Assembly (NCBI GenBank): GCA_015680685.1 | Contig: MNCI01021041.1 | Span: forward strand, 32,956-96,955 | Source of the DNA: Gnetum montanum | Lineage: Eukaryota; Streptophyta; Gnetopsida; Gnetales; Gnetaceae | Reading direction: 5' to 3' | Length of the DNA stretch: 64,000 nt | Shown: one piece after another, positions 42,401-47,380 of the stretch | Numbering within the stretch: the stretch's first letter is position 1 | Layout: each line of letters starts with the position of its first letter | The notes under the pieces: generated by a model | The model's database searches: none | What the model was told of the DNA's origin: nothing | Seen by the model: only the letters and a program-made list of their open reading frames with translations | Translations under genes and position numbers: made by a program

Positions 42401-42494
42401 CGCTGACAGCGCCATGACCAGGGCCTCTGCTCGCACGCAACGCCGCCTGCACCAGCCTCTTCCAATTTTCCTCCGCCCTCACCGTCGTCGTCAT
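2593..42494 (-). CDS. CALS10: Callose synthase (1,3-beta-glucan synthase), GSL8/CALS10-like, 51 coding exons, complete
   Basis: Plasma-membrane 1,3-beta-glucan (callose) synthase using UDP-glucose. Coding exons in transcript order: 42293-42494, 39172-39269, 38898-39058, 34240-34363, 33987-34097, 33723-33848, 32458-32547, 30962-31056, 30726-30843, 30285-30410, 29958-30034, 29780-29864, 28066-28188, 27829-27931, 27547-27670, 27250-27439, 27097-27149, 25285-25345, 25076-25157, 22163-22212, 21894-21980, 21544-21629, 21391-21418, 21127-21227, 20963-21044, 20724-20881, 20387-20507, 17541-17638, 17354-17444, 17035-17195, 16775-16884, 15960-16094, 15732-15800, 15464-15641, 15232-15346, 14932-15051, 12122-12237, 11950-12030, 11752-11864, 8618-8670, 8351-8527, 8211-8258, 7882-8034, 4974-5087, 4773-4861, 4503-4661, 4313-4415, 4006-4125, 3191-3241, 2918-3100, 2593-2832. 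They sum to 5,739 nt (1,912 aa), close to the family's usual ~1,900, with no internal stop. Introns are GT-AG except intron 40 (GC-AG). The N-terminus (GGLAATVPSSL..NIDAIL) and C-terminus (YNQAFSRGLEISLIL) match GSL8 better than GSL10, although some middle segments resemble GSL10. The ortholog label is inference; the family is certain. Confidence 0.96.
4773..17195 (-). CDS. CALS10: CALS10 exons 30-45: glucan synthase catalytic domain (residues 1018-1628)
   Basis: This is the 1,3-beta-glucan synthase domain (Pfam Glucan_synthase family). Conserved blocks in order: NIPKNLEARRRLEFFTNSLF, VFTPYYSEIVMYS, NEDGISTLFYLQKIFPDEW, LWASYRGQTLART, RGMMYYRKALVLQSY, DLKFTYVITCQIYG, SIKLPGDPKLGEGKPENQNH, REHVFTG, RMHYGHPDVFDRIFHITRGG, KGRDVGLNQIAMFEGKVAGG and the RATG motif (consensus RxTG, residues 1600-1603, exon 45). 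The second membrane block begins in exons 41-44 (TVGYYFCTM, LTVLTVYVFLYG, IGVFTAVPMIMGFIL). Exon 40 is 53 bp and is followed by the GC-AG intron. Introns 36, 39 and 43 are 2.7-3.1 kb. Confidence 0.96.
5088..7881 (-). other. CALS10 intron 43 (2,794 bp)
   Basis: GT-AG intron between the exons encoding GFILEQGLLK and AIVSFVTMQ. I see no clear mobile element, only small random open frames on both strands. Confidence 0.85.
9880..10095 (-). mobile_element. tRNA-derived SINE, minus strand
   Basis: Read on the minus strand from about 10,093, it has a box A-like TAGCTCATTGATTAGGGCAT, then a 7-bp anticodon-like hairpin GCCACTT...AAGTGGC, then a box B-like GGTCTGATCCC, then a non-tRNA body. The body (GGATTTAATGATG..CATAGCCTGAA..GGTTGG) recurs at 19,960-20,060, so this is a dispersed family. 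No perfect target duplication was found by eye. Confidence 0.6.
10478..11110 (-). mobile_element. Degraded RTE-type LINE 3' end, minus strand
   Basis: The minus strand encodes GYVQRRSNDEAIRKSCYITV, a basic GRPKKKRK tract, LNKDLALHRGE, then ADPIFLGTRL, ending near ATGATGATGAC. This pattern (HVxRR, GRPKxTW, DLALNRxxW, HVADPxxxG) is typical of plant RTE LINE 3' coding ends. A poly-pyrimidine tract at 10,650-10,680 expands the basic region. Frameshifted, not functional. Confidence 0.65.
11507..11678. repeat. 86-bp near-perfect tandem duplication
   Basis: GTTTCTGCCCTCATTT occurs at 11,521 and again at 11,607. The following ~65 bp (ATATGTGCAGTTCCTTCAACC onward) are almost identical, so the duplication is recent. 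It lies 70 bp downstream of exon 39 in transcript order. Confidence 0.85.
12238..14931 (-). other. CALS10 intron 36 (2,694 bp)
   Basis: GT-AG intron between exon 36 (ending IDMNQ) and exon 37 (DNYFEEALK). It contains a plus-strand L1-type LINE fragment and otherwise no recognisable sequence. Confidence 0.85.
12885..13832 (+). mobile_element. L1-type LINE 3' fragment (zinc-binding reverse transcriptase domain and tail)
   Basis: The plus strand reads KIKVFGWLVKHRALPLRVAL, then CPLCCVEPETLYHF, then ATLWAIWKTRNSLVFHG. This matches the plant RVT zinc-binding (zf-RVT) domain: VFxWL..., CxxC...ET..H, then the IWxxRN motif. It continues to an LFFGLI-like tail and an A-rich end at about 13,822-13,830. 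Frameshifts and stops break it; the endonuclease and catalytic RT are absent. Confidence 0.75.
17354..21629 (-). CDS. CALS10: CALS10 exons 22-29: central cytosolic loop (residues 763-1017)
   Basis: Exon 22 has AALHKRFATFPEAFVKSL. Exon 23 (21391-21418) is only 28 nt and encodes GDGAIVPHGQ. Exon 24 has SRFSPFWNEIIKCLREEDYI; exon 25 has VQWPLFLLVSK; exon 26 has DEYMKYAVSECYSSVENIL; exons 28-29 have KGAVQALQDLYDVVTHDIL and EGRLFSKIEWPKD. All of these align residue for residue with remembered family members. This is the large loop in which the catalytic domain starts. Intron 27 is 2,748 bp and contains LINE debris and a 49-bp triplicated repeat. Confidence 0.94.
17790..18310 (+). mobile_element. 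Degraded L1-type LINE endonuclease fragment
   Basis: The plus strand has DKNCWTIADDFNQRLHCREK followed by STDEESTPWSW, the decayed equivalent of the plant L1 endonuclease block (xxGDFNxxxxxxEKS...). Frames shift several times. No flanking structure was found. Confidence 0.55.
19196..19342. repeat. Three tandem copies of a 49-bp unit
   Basis: The unit starts AGCCCTTAGAACAAAGACTG and ends CCCAATTTTGGGATC, at 19,196, 19,245 and 19,294. Copies differ at only a few bases. Each unit carries the inverted repeat CCCAAnnTTGGG. It abuts the RTE LINE tail. Confidence 0.9.
19343..19680 (+). mobile_element. RTE-type LINE 3' end
   Basis: The plus strand encodes WFGDVLKELEIAPIRIG, then RRRPKHTWLACIKKDIYNLG, then LNRNEWHKRTHIANPM and a stop, then GGGATAAGGCTAGGAGAAGGAGG. 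This is the canonical C-terminus and 3' end of plant RTE LINEs. The frame is short but uninterrupted over about 65 codons (19,453-19,650). The upstream RT is missing. Confidence 0.75.
19940..20070 (-). repeat. Partial copy of the SINE-like dispersed repeat
   Basis: Shares GATGGATTTAATGATG, ACTAGG/GCTAGATACCTG, CATAGCCTGAA and AGGTTGGCAC with the element at 9,880-10,095, but lacks the tRNA-like head. Confidence 0.5.
21894..28188 (-). CDS. CALS10: CALS10 exons 13-21: first transmembrane block (residues 472-762)
   Basis: Exon 13 has CFVEHRTFFHLYHSFHRLWI leading into the first membrane helix. Further hydrophobic segments are IFLRFLWFGALSGFISYLY (exon 15), VYVVVLGIYAVSQLFFSFLM (exon 16), FFWIIIFGCKFAFAYFLE (exons 17-18) and LWAPVFAVYILDFYIWYTVL (exons 20-21). 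RYSWHDLVS (exon 19) is a conserved loop. Exon 18 is atypical: most relatives have a FWLVVLASKF-type helix where this gene reads FWIIIFGCKF. Exon 17 is only 53 bp, exon 20 only 50 bp. Intron 17 contains a run of T ending in an assembly N at 26,994, but the reading frame is complete without anything from that gap. Confidence 0.94.
22213..25075 (-). other. CALS10 intron 19 (2,863 bp)
   Basis: GT-AG intron between exon 19 (WHDLVSR) and exon 20 (NNHNALTIA). Contains a degraded LINE at about 22,840-24,070. Confidence 0.85.
22840..24070 (+). mobile_element. Degraded L1-type LINE, endonuclease to reverse transcriptase linker
   Basis: In shifting plus-strand frames I read a VTGHFNI block (equivalent of GDFN), then further on GEGSCFIHTYASLHH and then QDPKSKWC. 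This is the order of the endonuclease block, the WxKxGDxNTxFFHxxAxxRR linker and the LxDxxGxW motif in plant L1 elements. Many stops; inactive. Confidence 0.55.
26338..26580. repeat. 124-bp tandem duplication
   Basis: ATCATTATTCAAAGTGCTCA occurs at 26,355 and 26,479, with matching flanks (CAAACATA before; CTTCCTCACC-like and GCCAACATAAAA after; ACAAAAGG at the end). Diverged by several substitutions. Confidence 0.75.
26961..26994. other. Homopolymer T run ending in ambiguous base N
   Basis: About 33 T followed by N. Likely an unresolved homopolymer or joined gap in the assembly; length is not reliable. Confidence 0.9.
29780..34363 (-). CDS. CALS10: CALS10 exons 4-12: FKS1 domain 1 region (residues 154-471)
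   Basis: Exon 4 carries KRVFATLKVLGDVVEAM. Exons 5-7 carry NIVPLDAPAMANPISLFPEV, then YTFGFQKDNVKNQREHVVLL. Exon 8 has LENYVKWCSYL. Exon 9 (30726-30843) has the family hallmark VSLYFLIWGEAANVRFLPEC, the core of FKS1 domain 1, at about residues 336-375. Exon 11 has SAWRNYDDFNEYFW, and exon 12 ends in a basic KPSKKGSK linker. This is the cytosolic half before the first membrane block. Introns 7 (1,401 bp) and 12 (1,591 bp) are the long ones here; intron 7 holds an RTE-LINE reverse transcriptase fragment. Confidence 0.95.
31590..32290 (+). mobile_element. RTE-type LINE reverse transcriptase fragment
   Basis: The plus strand reads MDELTKDTQKDIP, a stop, then CIHFADDIGLVHESKEVLT with the FADD catalytic motif (the YxDD equivalent), then WRIALESKGLRIS. 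After a frameshift it gives EINNDVTTRIEARWRKW..ADAV, the plant RTE RT thumb pattern, and ends with KKDIHDLGINAYLVHNKSE. It lacks the 5' half and is frameshifted. It lies in intron 7. Confidence 0.75.
32920..33000 (+). mobile_element. Possible tRNA-derived SINE head
   Basis: GGCGTAGCTTGTCAGTA (box A-like) followed 40 bp on by TGTTCATTCCC (box B-like), with GACC..GGTC between them as a potential anticodon stem. The following GATACAATTTACG resembles GAGATACAATGC at about 1,550. Weak evidence. Confidence 0.3.
34960..37900 (+). mobile_element. Probable degenerate LTR retrotransposon (initiator-Met type PBS), antisense to the host gene
   Basis: TTGGTATCAAAGCAATTGG at 35,950 resembles the plant retrotransposon PBS consensus TGGTATCAGAGC (initiator Met tRNA). 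Upstream sequence (about 35,540-35,945) reads like a transcribed LTR R-U5 region, with TGTAATTCTCATC and T-rich tracts. Downstream are lysine-rich frames (FSILKRIEKISSNHQGRQEN, RRRNHW..) with no motif I can assign. Ends are not defined; no LTR pair was verified. Confidence 0.4.
36387..36480 (+). mobile_element. RTE LINE 3' terminus with (ATG)n tail
   Basis: GAATGCTGGAAAAGAATCCATGTAGCTGACC encodes the terminal WKRIHVADx motif, followed by TTGGGACAAGGCTAGG and about eleven ATG triplets. This is how plant RTE insertions end. Only the last ~60 bp are recognisable, so this is a 5'-truncated insertion inside the LTR-like element. Confidence 0.65.
38898..42494 (-). CDS. CALS10: CALS10 exons 1-3: cytosolic N-terminus (residues 1-153)
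   Basis: Exon 1 (42293-42494) starts MTTTVRAEENWKRLVQAAL and ends in a split Leu codon. The start was chosen because family proteins begin about 5-8 residues before the conserved xxWxRLVxAAL. An in-frame upstream ATG at 42,620 would add 42 unrelated residues. A strong acceptor (TTTTGCAG) lies just upstream of this ATG at about 42,497-42,504, so a 5'-UTR intron is possible. Exon 2 (39172-39269) carries EHAYSMAQNLDPNSEGRG and the invariant LQFKTGLMS. Exon 3 (38898-39058) has the EFYKHYREKHKVDELQEEE charged helix. This region is Vta1-like in the family and faces the cytosol. Intron 1 is 3,023 bp and holds a SINE; intron 3 is 4,534 bp. Confidence 0.95.
39270..42292 (-). other. CALS10 intron 1 (3,023 bp)
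   Basis: GT-AG intron splitting a Leu codon. Contains a SINE with long target duplications, (GAT)n at 40,290-40,312 and a GGAATGTA-type short repeat near 40,385-40,470. Confidence 0.9.
40563..40722 (-). mobile_element. SINE with perfect 20-bp target site duplication
   Basis: TGTTAAATGAAAACAAGTAA occurs identically at 40,543-40,562 and 40,723-40,742, flanking 160 bp. On the minus strand the insert starts AAGAGACCACCACTTGGAGT, with TTGGAGTGATGGTAAGG as a box A-like site, and carries GGTTAGGGTTCC later as a weak box B-like site. Size and long perfect TSD fit a SINE mobilised by LINE machinery. Plus-strand orientation is possible if the promoter reading is wrong. Confidence 0.75.
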
Positions 42495-43150
42495 CTCTGC
42501 AAAACGCAAAAAAAATTGCAGCCACAAAATCCGGAAGCCACGGTGACGAGAAGGAGCGTTTTGCAGACGACGACAACAGAAGAGAAGCGATAACGTAGAT
42601 ACAGATCCCTCCCGCTTCAAGAGCGACTTGAAACGGATCCAAGGGTTTGAAATCCTCTGCTTCTGCTGCTGCCGAAACCCAAACTACAGGACAAGAAGAT
42701 GCTACAGAAATGGCTATTACACGGATCTTACGACATTAACGCGTTTGAAAATCTGCGAAGAAACAGCACAAATGCGTTCTGAGGTCTTCGGTTGATTGAC
42801 CTTTGGATCGCTTTTTCAGTAATTATATTAAATTTACGATGAGGAAAGTGTTGGCGGCGGCCCCTGCGGGTCCAGCTGCAAAGCTGAGATTAGTTTGTTT
42901 GTGAAGATAACGAGAGTGAGAGAGTAAAGTTGCAGCGCGGACACCAGAGAATATATTTCAAAACCGCCTGGGTGGATGTGTCGGATTTTGTGGATGTTTT
43001 ATTTGGTTTCAGGTCTGCGAATTTGAGATGTCGACGTTTTCTTCTGTTATTTTAATTACCTGGTAAGTGGCGATAGTCTATGTCGTTTTATGTTGTTTTC
43101 GTTTTCTGTATGTGACGTTATTTGCGGGAGACTCTTAAAAATAATAAAGC
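42495..43150 (-). promoter_or_regulatory. 5' UTR and promoter region of CALS10
   Basis: Immediately upstream of the start codon is GC-richer DNA (about 42,300-42,660) and then AT-rich sequence. A TTTAATATAATTA stretch (minus strand, about 42,822-42,835) is the best TATA-like site. TTTTGCAG just upstream of the ATG could be the acceptor of a 5'-UTR intron. Transcription start not determined. Confidence 0.4.
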
Positions 43151-43314
43151 TCAAAAATGAATTTAATGAGAGAAGCAAGGGTACGTTCCAGACCGTTACT
43201 CTGCAAAATAACCCCTCATTGTTTTTAAACAAAATTAAAAGATAAGTTATTTAAATTTTTTTTTATGCATCAATCTAAAGTGGGGGTGTCTAAATCAAGA
43301 TGATGTAACAATGA

Positions 43315-43387
43315 GGTGTTAGCCTAGTGGTATGGGTCTTAGCCTAGTAACCCTCGGTTGCAAGTTTGATTCTACTAGGTAGCACCA
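43315..43387 (+). mobile_element. tRNA-like SINE head
   Basis: GGTGTTA at 43,315 pairs perfectly (one G-T) with TAGCACC at 43,380-43,386, followed by A, as an acceptor stem. TTAGCCTAGTGG is a near-perfect box A and AGTTTGATTC a degenerate box B. The anticodon and T arms do not pair convincingly, so a tRNA-derived SINE is more likely than a functional tRNA. An AAATTGTAAACTTT.. body follows. Confidence 0.5.
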
Positions 43388-44002
43388 AATTGTAAACTTT
43401 TATGAATCTTGGGGTTTACCTATGTTTCACTTATTTCGGGTTCCAACACCCCCATTTAAACCAATACTATGTAACTAATCAAACCCAATACTACCACTAA
43501 GCCAATGCTTCAATGTGCCACCAAGCCAACTAGATAACTATATGTAGAGAGTATATCTTTGCAGTGGCCCAAAGGCTACTTCCCTTTCAAACAAGGGTCA
43601 AAAGAATTGCGAAGATCCTTACAAGTTCCATGTTATCATAACCATCACCATAGGACTACATGACTTTGGTCTACAAGGATATGTAGGCTTCTTGAAGAGG
43701 CTTTGCCTCTCTAGCTTTGGTCACCACCCTTTTCTACAAAGTGGGGCTTAGGACTAGATGAGTTAGAGTATGAATGTGTCTTTGCTCTCGTAGGGAGCAA
43801 TGACTCTTATGCAAATGCTTATGCTAGCTGTGGTTGTATGTGTGTATGCATCACATTGGTCCTATTACTTATATGATTTCCCAAGGCATACTCGATACAC
43901 CCCTAACTTATAGACTAATGTTTTGGGTACATTTATGTTATGTGTGCAAGTGCTATGAATGTTGAGGCGTAGCCGATCTTGGATCTGCTCTAGAACACAT
44001 GG
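43388..44002. other. Intergenic sequence, no gene seen
   Basis: No supported open frame. Sequence between the SINE-like head and element C; the last 5 bases before the LTR (ACATG, 43,998-44,002) would be one copy of element C's target duplication. Confidence 0.5.
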
Positions 44003-44877
44003 TGATGAGTGGCGAGGTACCCCTACGCCCAATGATACGAATATGAGTGTTCACACACGATTCGGTCGAACTCTGCGAACAGGCTAGTTGTGGTATCTAG
44101 ATCGTTACACGTTGATCGCAGTTCGCTGTCTTCCCACCTGGACTAGTATTTGCTTTGTCACGTATGGTTTAGTCCAGAGTGAGGCGTATGATGTGATCCT
44201 AAACTAATGCTACTCCTAGAGACAATGGAAAATAATCTTAATTAAACTAATGAGCAATAGGAAATGAAGTCTAAGCTAACCTAAGTGCGCTGAGCATTCG
44301 TTCCTTAATCATCCGTACACATCTTGGACCTCGTGCACGACTACTACTAGGATTACCAAGTGTAGATCCTAGGTACGCTGCTGGGTTACCAAGTAGTCAC
44401 ACTTAAATGCTCGTGATTAAGTCGTACTCATTTCGCATTTAACAACAGGAATAGTAAATGATGATAAATAAATATTAACTAAGAAAGCAATAAATAACAA
44501 AAACAATTAATAATTAAATTAAACAATTAAACTAAGTGAATGCTGCAATGATGAAGTAATCTCGATCTTTATTGCCGATCATGTGCGTGTCCAAGTACGT
44601 CACACTCGAATAAAGGTTCCGTACAATTACAAGCATCACACTGCGGCCATACACTAGGAAAATAATCTAGCTTCTACAGAAACAAACTGAAAGAGTCTAG
44701 CTACAAATGACAAAAGGATTCCTAAATGAGGCGGAAGGCCCTCTTATTTATAGGCCGGGATAGGTGGCTGCGTAAACGGGGCCCCGTCGACGAAGGAAGG
44801 CTGCGTCGACGGGTCCGCGTCGACGCGGTCGCGTATACGCGGCCTCGTCAACGCATCGACTTAATGACACTTCATCA
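44003..44877 (-). mobile_element. Element C: 3' LTR, minus strand (CGTCGACG-type)
   Basis: 875 bp, TGATGAAG...CTCATCA on the minus strand. A polypurine tract (GATCGTGGGGGTA, minus strand) lies directly upstream at 44,878-44,890, which marks it as a 3' LTR. The U3 end holds clustered GTCGAC/CGTCGACG palindromes (44,785-44,830), then a TATA box (TATAAATAAGAGGG, about 44,737-44,752). R/U5 shares the GAGTGGCGAGGTACCCC terminus with elements A, B and D. The 5' LTR is not in the window. Confidence 0.85.
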
Positions 44878-45594
44878 TACCCCCACGATCGAGTAAAAAC
44901 TTGTCCTCGAGTCAAGTAAGGAACAAGCTCAATTGAATACACAGTGGATAGGTATGGGATTATTGATTGACGAGAAATTTATTCATGCTGCAATGGAGAA
45001 TTAAACAAAATTTGGACATAGACACAAAAGACAAAACTGGCGGAACTCATGGGGTTCCCGGTAGCGATGGCTCCTCCATGGGTGCCTTTCCTTTGTCCTA
45101 TGCATCAGGCTTCTGAGATAGATACCTTTGAAGAAGCACCTAACGTTTCTCCTCTTCTATTTGAGGATTATGAGCCGTCCATGCTGATGTTCCAATGTTT
45201 GATGGAGTCAGCACTTTTCATGGACACGGTAGTTGCAGGAACACTTGATTAGCCTTGACATGCCATGCAACAAATAGCCGTCGTTCCTCTTCATAGGCTT
45301 GGGCCTTGACCTCTCCTCCCTTTGCTTGGATAGATTATGCAGTAACAGGAGTTTCATGATGGATGCTGAATGATTACCTTCTACTCTGCATGTTCTACAT
45401 GAGGTCCTTGGCCTCTGCCTCCCCCAGGTTGTTCGGTTGCACCTTGAGAAGGTCCTCCTTGTTGTCTTCTTTTAGGGGCCATCTATAATCACACAAAGAT
45501 CAATTGTTAGTAAGGTTACTTGAAAAGAGTTCAATGATTTCATACCTTACTCATTGCCTTTAATAAATGCAGAATTCTTTACTTAGTATGATTT
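44878..45594 (-). mobile_element. Element C: 3' internal remnant
   Basis: Sequence upstream of the 3' LTR on the minus strand, starting at an abrupt junction near 45,595. It contains a small frame MAPKRRQQGGPSQGATEQPG at 45,484 downward, which resembles the basic, glycine-rich start of some gypsy gag proteins but is closed by a stop after about 33 codons. No pol motif. Confidence 0.5.
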
Positions 45595-46545
45595 TAAAGT
45601 AACCCAAGGCAGTTCCACCAATCGTTAACGTACTATCCAAGTGGAACTCCACCACAACCCATCAGACAACAACAGTAGTGGCAATACCCACAGTCATGGG
45701 GGATGCCACCGCCGAAACAACAGTACCCTTACCGGCAACCAGATCCATATGGATACTACGTGCAACAGCCGATTTCTACAAGTGACTCCATGGGTCACAC
45801 AACTCCCCAACATTACTACCAAGTTCGGGAGTACTTTAGAAGGACTCCTTCTCCGGGAGACGCTCGACATCCATACCATCTTCTAAATCCATCCGCCTCT
45901 CTTCCACTGGTAGTTCTCATACCACTTGCTCCAACAATGCAAAGGGAACTCCCCACTCAACCGCAGCAACATAACGCTACGAGAGCCATAACCATTCAAC
46001 CCGCTGCTGGTTTTGACAATCGCAAAAAGAGAAGACATTTCTTCAGAACCAAAAGACCAGACAAGCTCTCACAACCAGAAGCGGTTGAGTCTAGGTATGC
46101 TCCTCCAACATATAAGGCTTCGGAGCACCCTTCAGTCCAAGAACAGAGCTTAACGCATACGGTTATGTTAACACATATTGTAACCTACTGGATCAAGGTA
46201 GGCCACCTTCCTAGGAAACTATCTGACCCTAGAAGTCCCTTAATCTATCCCCAAGTCACCGGGAATGAACCACATAAGGGTCTTCTTGACTCAGGTTCCG
46301 AAGTCAACTTGATTTCATAAGAAATGTATCAAGCTTGGAACCTGCCCCAACTCAAGAAGAGCAACATTCAACTAAAGCTGGCTGACCAATCCATCACCAT
46401 TCCCTTAGGATTGGTGGAGGACATCGTTACCACTATGTGTGGTTGGTCATACCCAGCTGATTTCCTAGTGATCGAAGTCATCAACAATGAAGGGGACTTC
46501 TTAATTATAATAGGAAGGGCATGGTTAAGCACAATAGATGCATGC
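45595..46545 (+). pseudogene. Element B: gag C-terminus and aspartic protease, 5' part
   Basis: Plus-strand frame with a Pro/Gln/Tyr-rich gag tail (PQSWGMPPPKQQYPYRQPDP), then retropepsin-like protease: LLDSGSEVNLIS holds the DSG catalytic triplet, and IIIGRAWLSTIDA is the conserved flap/GRxxL motif. A single in-frame stop (46,318-46,320) follows LIS. The frame is cut at 46,545 by insertion of element A and resumes at 54,513. Gag N-terminus, PBS and 5' LTR are missing because the copy is truncated at about 45,595. Lineage: Ty3/gypsy-like by protease and overall structure. Confidence 0.8.
46541..46545. repeat. Target site duplication of element A, left copy
   Basis: CATGC here is repeated exactly at 54,508-54,512 on the far side of element A. 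It lies inside element B's protease frame. Confidence 0.9.
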
Positions 46546-47364
46546 TGATGAGTGGCGAGATACCCCTACACTCAACCATACGAATACGAGCATAGCACGT
46601 GCGATCCGATCAAACTCCGCAGACTAAGTGCCTACACGCCTCTTGGAAAACTTAGGGTTAATCATTTGTTGTCTTCCCAAACTTACTTGTAGTTGTCATG
46701 GTGTATGGTTAAGTAAGTTTGAGGTATATGATTTTTATCACTTTTTATGTTTTATGTCTCCTATGCTAATGAGTTGAAGGGTTGAGAAATTAATTACTAA
46801 CTCTAACTAATGAACTAAGTCTAAATTACCTAACGTCAGCATCCGTTCCCACTTACTATACATACCTTGGACCAATGCAATTGTGGCTACGAAACGCTAA
46901 TCGTTGCTAGGATCACCACACGTAACGCACGTGCTCGAAGTGGTCGTACTGAGGCACTTAACTAGGAGAGAAGGGTTGAGAGAGAAAGTAGTAAATAACA
47001 AGTAATACATAACAATAATAAAATCCTATTCCATGCACTACAAGGTTTATCCAAGAAGCTCATCTTTATTGTCATACACAAACTTTTGTTCAAGTACAAT
47101 GTTTGCTCGAATAAAGATCCATTCACTTTGGGACTCCTACTACGGGCACATGGAAAATATTCTATCTCTGGAGTGATCAATCTACCAGAGTTTCCCTACT
47201 GTCTAGCCTAGGATGATGAAATAAGGGAGAGCCGCCTCTTATTTATAAATATGACGGTGCACCGCGATATCGCGTATGCGATATTGCGGGAGACGACGGG
47301 ATATCACGAGGGATGCGATATTGCGAGAGCGATATCGCGGCCTTCGCGATATCACGTCCCATCA
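46546..47364 (-). repeat. Element A 3' LTR
   Basis: 819 bp. Shares termini and most of its sequence with the 5' LTR at 53,656-54,507 but has fewer palindrome units (47,264-47,357). Differences visible by eye are mostly C/T and G/A transitions, as expected for methylated, ageing LTRs. TATA box (minus) at about 47,237-47,251. Confidence 0.9.
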
Positions 47365-47380
47365 TACCCCCATGACTAAC
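47365..47380 (-). other. Element A polypurine tract
   Basis: On the minus strand, CAGTTAGTCATGGGGGTA immediately precedes the 3' LTR; the same GTCATGGGGGTA precedes element B's 3' LTR. Confidence 0.75.

Noticed and set aside
42234-42642. Several overlapping minus-strand open frames (81-131 codons), including an ATG at 42,620
   Set aside because: They are alternative frames or upstream extensions of exon 1. Only the frame from 42,494 matches callose synthases, and it must be spliced at 42,293.
43315-43387. Functional tRNA gene
   Set aside because: The acceptor stem pairs but the anticodon and T arms do not, and box B is degenerate.
44748-44942. 64-codon frame containing RRRGPVDAAFLRRRGPVYAA-type repeats
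   Set aside because: Generated by the CGTCGACG palindrome array of element C's LTR promoter.
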